Notes under the pieces: model-generated
Database searches by the model: none
What the model saw: the letters and a program-made list of their open reading frames with translations, nothing else
Told to the model about the DNA's origin: nothing
Shown: positions 38,201 to 44,200 of the stretch, piece after piece
How positions within the stretch are numbered: position 1 is the stretch's first letter
Layout of the letters: the number at the start of each line of letters is the position of its first letter
Assembly: GCF_964355755.1 (NCBI RefSeq)
Contig: NC_092672.1
Location: 12,212,501 to 12,272,500, forward strand
Length of the DNA stretch: 60,000 nt
Direction of reading: 5' to 3'
Source of the DNA: Antedon mediterranea
Lineage: Eukaryota; Echinodermata; Crinoidea; Comatulida; Antedonidae
Program-made: the position numbers and the translations under genes

Positions 38201-41200
38201 TATGGATTTTCCCAAATTAACCCAAGGGCCGGTCCTCCATGGATGGACATTAAGCCCCATAATGGACATTAAGGGGTGACACTGTGGGTTCATAATAGAC
38301 AGGCGGGGCCCATGGAATAAAGCTACCTTGCACTCTCGATCCTTAAGGAACACTTATGGATTTGCCCAAATTAACCCAAGGGCCGGTCATCCATGGACAT
38401 TAAGCCTCATAATGGAAATATAAGGGGTGCCAATGTGGGTTTATATAGACAGGCACATGGAATAAAGCTGCCTGTGCACTCTCGATCCTTAAGGAACCGA
38501 TTTGGATTTTGCCTAAAATGAAACAACAGCAGGTCATCTATTTAAACCCTTCTGTGGTTCTCTAATGTATGTTCAGTTCTACATTTGGCTCCTGTATCGG
38601 ATCAATGCATTTGGCTACATAAGTTACTGTGTTAGAAATATATCGGGTAACTAAAACTGTAGGTTCCAATATTAAGCCATGGGAAAAGCCTGTCTGTGCA
38701 CTCTCAATCCTTTTAAAAGGAACCCATATGGATTTGCCAAAATGAACCAAGTGTAACTTCTGAATTCGCTATGAGCCGTACATTCCGTTTATTGGAGATT
38801 CGTGGATACCTGATTGAAATTGCTCAAATATTTCTGAAAGACATTGTACTGTATAGTAATAGTATTATTCCCCTTCCACACCTCTTTGAATTAAATCCGC
38901 CCTGATAGGCTCTTAGGTACAGGATTTAAAAGCAATAATCACACTTGTATTTTTCAAACAGTATAATCTATTAGATTGAATAAAAATATCTATTATAAAC
39001 AATTTGCCGTTAGAAATCTCTGTGCCATGTCGTTATTTAGATGAGAAAAACAGGTCAAAGGTTAAAATTACAGAAAAATAGGTGTTTCAGTCACTTTTTG
39101 AAAAAAAGCTGCATTATGGCAAGTATAAACATATATATTGTGAACAATTTGACACCACAATTGGCTCCTTACGACAATTATTTATTAATTTATGTTTTTA
39201 TGACCTTATTCAATTATGTCAAAGGTTAATAACCACACTTTCGGTCATTTTCAAGCAATATCATCTGTTATACTGAATATAAATGTATATCTTGGGAACA
39301 ATTTGCTCCTATTTTTAATTCTCTCCGACCTGCCGTTACTTAGATATAGCAAAAAGAAAGAGGTCAAAGTTCAAAATTGCTAACAATGGAGTTTCCGGTC
39401 AATTTTTCAAAGAAATTTCTGTTAGAGCTAATATAAACATATACATTGTGAACAATTTGACACCAAAATTATCTCACTACGCCCAGAATTTCCAGAGATA
39501 TAGCATGTTTTTATATTGGTCAATTTTGAACTTTGACCCCTTATATCTCGAAAACGCTTCCTATCCTGATCGATTACCTTCCATATTCGTAATCTACGGA
39601 AAATTCTGGTCTAGAAAAGTTGGATGGTAATTTGTCCCTTTTCGGGTGGTGATATCCCCCCCTCCTGCCACCGGACTATATGTATGTATTACCAAACCGC
39701 CTTCAAAACATAATTGCAAATTCCAACAATACACTCTACGGTGAATTCAATAAATATTTTGTTATATTATTAATCTACTATCCATCCCACCTTCATCCTA
39801 CAATAAATAAAAATATTACGTAATTCGTTTCTCCCATTTGCTATGAGGCTTTTGAATGCAAGTGTAGTGAATTTATCTTAGTTGGTTCCGAGCTTTCTCA
39901 GGCGTATATATTTCCACGCGACGTACACAGCTGTCACTGAATGATAACTCATACAAAAAGTATATTTAACTCAACTAGAACTTGTATTCCTTGTAATTCG
40001 ATTAATACATCTTTCTACCACTACCAGTCAAGCCTTAATATTTTCTTTATCAACTTTCCGTTTATCTACTCTGATCTTATTCTCTCTTCTCTTCTAATAT
40101 CTATTACATTCTACTTTTATACTGCATAACTGTATGCAAATTTTAGGCTTCAGAGGAGGATAACATTTTCCCTCCAAAAATTATACGATTTTGATTGGCT
40201 AATAATAAGGCGGACCTGGTCTAAAACATCCTTCTCTAAACACAGAGAATCACAACATTTAATATGACAGCAAGGTATGTGTATGTATTGAGTTATATGA
40301 CATTTGCCTTTTTGTTATATTTGTTGCATTTGTATTTTATCCTATATGTGACGTACTGTCTGTAGTTTACCATTTTTTTTTCTACTAGGAATAATAACGT
40401 TAATGATTTAAATAATAGTAAATCTCTGTCAAACGCTACCAAACTGCATCAATAAAGTGTCGTACTTTCTGTATTTTACCAATTTTATCATATCTTTGCT
40501 ATATTTATTTAATATGTGACAAGCAGGACAATTTGTTTTACATTTCTCAGAGCTTGTTGGTATTTCATCATAATTACATTTTTCACAAATTAAAATATTG
40601 TGGTTTAGGGCCTGCATAGTTATTATCAAACATTCTCATATACAGTACTTCATTGCCTCTTTGTACTGTATTTCACCTTTCCTAGCTGTGGATGCTTGCC
40701 ATCGTCGCATAACATGCTCGTTTAACTAACAAATAAACAAGTAGCAAAATCAGTTTTACCACATTTGACCAGTGTCATAAAAAACTTCTTGGAAGAGAGA
40801 TTAGGATCTCAAAATCACAATAAATGCGTAAAAATTGAATCAAACAACAATAATAACAAACTACTATTTATCAACTGTGAGATTTAACAACAACAATGTA
40901 TCTCGTCTCGTTCCCTCAAGCAAGCTTGCCGTTAAATAATTATAGAGGGGGTAGTTTCAATAAACTTTGGCAGACGGCAAACATACAATGTATAGAGTGC
41001 GTTTAAATATGTTATGAGCTTACTAATGAGATCAGTATTTGTAGTAGTAGACATAATGACAATATATTTTAATTTAGATGGATTATTTGTGTAATAGGAT
41101 CGAAAACATATACTTAGTTCTACTATCTGAATAAACTAAAAGGAATTCATCTTCAATTGATTGTAGAGAGCATAATTTGCATAGTCTATCATTTCTATTA

Positions 41201-44200
41201 GGCCTAATACGATTCCATCTTCCTTTTTCTAGTTATAATATTCCTACCTAGTCTTAGTTTAGTCACAATGTGTCTATGTTTCTAATTTTAATTAAGTATT
41301 CTTCCATAATTCCAACATAATTTATATTGAATGCGTGTGAAATATTGGAGTTTATAGAGAGTGTATTAACCTATTATCTCATAGAATTGTGTCGTTCAAT
41401 AAGCCTCGCCTTTGTTTAAATTTTGAAATAAAAAATATTGTTGACCTGTTGAGCATGCCATGTTGCCAAATCCATTTATAGGCCTACATAATAAGTTTTA
41501 CATCATTCACCCAATTCGCTCATTTTGTTACGCTTTTCTATGTTGAAAATCGTAAAATTGTTTAATGATTTTTTTATAATCTATTTGGCTTACTCTCAGC
41601 CACTAACGAATTCAATTAATGATACTTTGAGTTTGGATAGGGAATTTTCGATATTCTCCTCTCACTGCATCACTTGGTGCAAAATTTTCTATTCCTAAAA
41701 GATATTTTTATTCTAAAATCAAAATATAATCCAAGTGGTATGAAGACATTGTTCATCTGCTGGAAAACTACAAGTCAGTCGATGCTACAAACTACAAGGG
41801 TTCGGAGAAGTCAAGCAGGCAGAAATGCATTATATCTCAGATGCTAGTGAAGTAGTATGTGGTCAATGCATGTATTTAAGATTGATGCCCTCATGATAAT
41901 ATTTCTTCTATTTCGATATCAAGTGTATGTAGCTAACCGGGTATACAGCAAATCAACGATGTACCTTCCATAGAAAACATCTTCTAATCCGAGTGATATA
42001 GTCAGTAGAGCCGTGCGTGCTAACAGTAAGCAATTGATTTGAGATACCGGATGGGTGAGTAGTTCTACACTTCTTCACCAGGTAGTTCTTAACAAACAAA
42101 GGCGGTTGGCCGAAATCGATGACGAATCGCGTATAACGTTGTTGCTTCAGAACTAAAATATATTCGCTCATTCCACACTAATGTTGACAAAGTTACTTCA
42201 GAATGGGTTTATGACAGATAAAATGAACTATAAATCACATTAAATGTATTGAATGTTCATTCCCCTTAGAGGAACCAACACGTAGTAAGGCATATTTTTT
42301 AGATATGCCTATCAAAGGTAAACTTAACAGTGATACAAAACACATGCAATAATTTAATATGAAAAGATTGGTGTAAATATTGCGAGGAGCCATGTACCGG
42401 CAGTATGTGTAACTGAGTTAATGATTATGTAATTGTTGTTGAAGATTATGCTCATCGGGAATAATTTGCATAAAATACCATGTTAGCCTACGTATATTAG
42501 AAATCTCACTAGCTAGTGTAGTTAGTTGAGACGATGCTATCGTCAGCTGCACGATTTTTAATATATTTTAAATTGTAGTTTTGCTTTGATAATAATTGAT
42601 TTTAATTATTATAATACAGAAGGGTTAGCAATGAACACATTTTAAAAATACTACTTTAGGCTCTTGTTCAATCTAAAACGCTACAGCTACACAATTTTTA
42701 ATATATTTTAAATTGTATTTTTCCTTTGATAATAACTATACACTTTTCCAAAGAAAAACACATTAAACAAATCTAGGATTTGCTTATAACGGGAGATAAT
42801 TCAAATAATTACGCTATGGATTTTTAAATAATTGTATAAGAGTAATTTACAATGTTTGTTGCTGTGACTGAGGCTCCGTTGGCTATGAGACTGTTGACTA
42901 TCTTTACATTATTCCTGCCAGACTCAAGGTGTTCATGTAGCGGTGTGTATCCATCCTGGAAAGAAGAAAGTTAGTATTATTATATTTCATATTTTTCTTT
43001 TCTACATTCATTTTCTAATTCATTAAGAGGGAATATAAATTATATAGAAATACCTGGTATTAAGAAAATAATGACTAACTGATTTCAATTAAGACATGCA
43101 GATTATTTAGCAATGATCATCAACAGCGTCTTGTTTAATCGAAAATTCGACAGCTGTACATGATGTTTAAATATCGTAAATTATATGGTGATGGTTAATA
43201 ACTTTAAATAATATAATTTATTAAATTAATAAACATATTCCTACGCCTAGACATCTCGTTTAGATTCAAGTAAACTTTAATGAATACTGAATTTGTAGAT
43301 CTGTATGTATTACCAAACCACCTTCAAAACATAATTGCAAATTCCAACAATACACTCTACGGTGAATTCTATAAATATTTTGTTATATTATTAATCTACT
43401 ATCCATCCCACCTTCATCCTACAATGAAAAAAAAAGTTACGTAATTCGTTTCTCCCATTTGCTATGAGGCTTTTGAATGCAAGCTATGTGTATGTATCGA
43501 GTTATATGACATTTGCCTTTTTATTATATTTGATGCATTTGTATTTTATCCTATAGGTGTCGTACTGTCTGTATTTTACCAATTTTGTTTTAACTACTAC
43601 GAATAATATCGTTAATGATTTTAAATAATAGTAAATCTCTTTCAACGCTACCAAACTGTATCAATAAAGTGTCGTACTGTCTGTATTTTACCAATTTTAT
43701 CATATGAAAAGATTGGTGTAAATATTGCAAGGAGTCATGTAACGGCAGTATATATTATATAATTCGCTGTCAGATGATACTTCACACTTGAAGTATCTAG
43801 GCATGATGAAGTGACCCCTAGACTTGACCTTAGCAATAAAATAAACTAAAGTGACTGATATGAAACACAGACTCTGTAACAAAAAAATAATATTTGTATT
43901 TGTAAAAAAATAAAAGAAACGTTTAATTATAACTCAAAAACCATTGTCTGACAGACAATTTAAGTATTGTTTGCTTTAAATTACATTTTTTCAGGTAAAA
44001 TAACTATTATGTGACAATAAAATGACACATATTCAAACACAAATTTGAAATAAAAAATATTTTTCAGAGGGACAATATATCTTTAAAACTGTTACGTCAA
44101 TAAGCGAGCAGCGTTTTTTGTAAGAAATATTTCTTGTAGATATGCCTATCAATGGTAAGCTTAACAGTGATATAAGACAACAAAACACATACAATAATTT

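Noticed and set aside
41953-42171. 72-codon minus-strand ORF
   Set aside because: No recognisable domain, no splice signals that connect it to the gene, and it lies in rearranged intron sequence.
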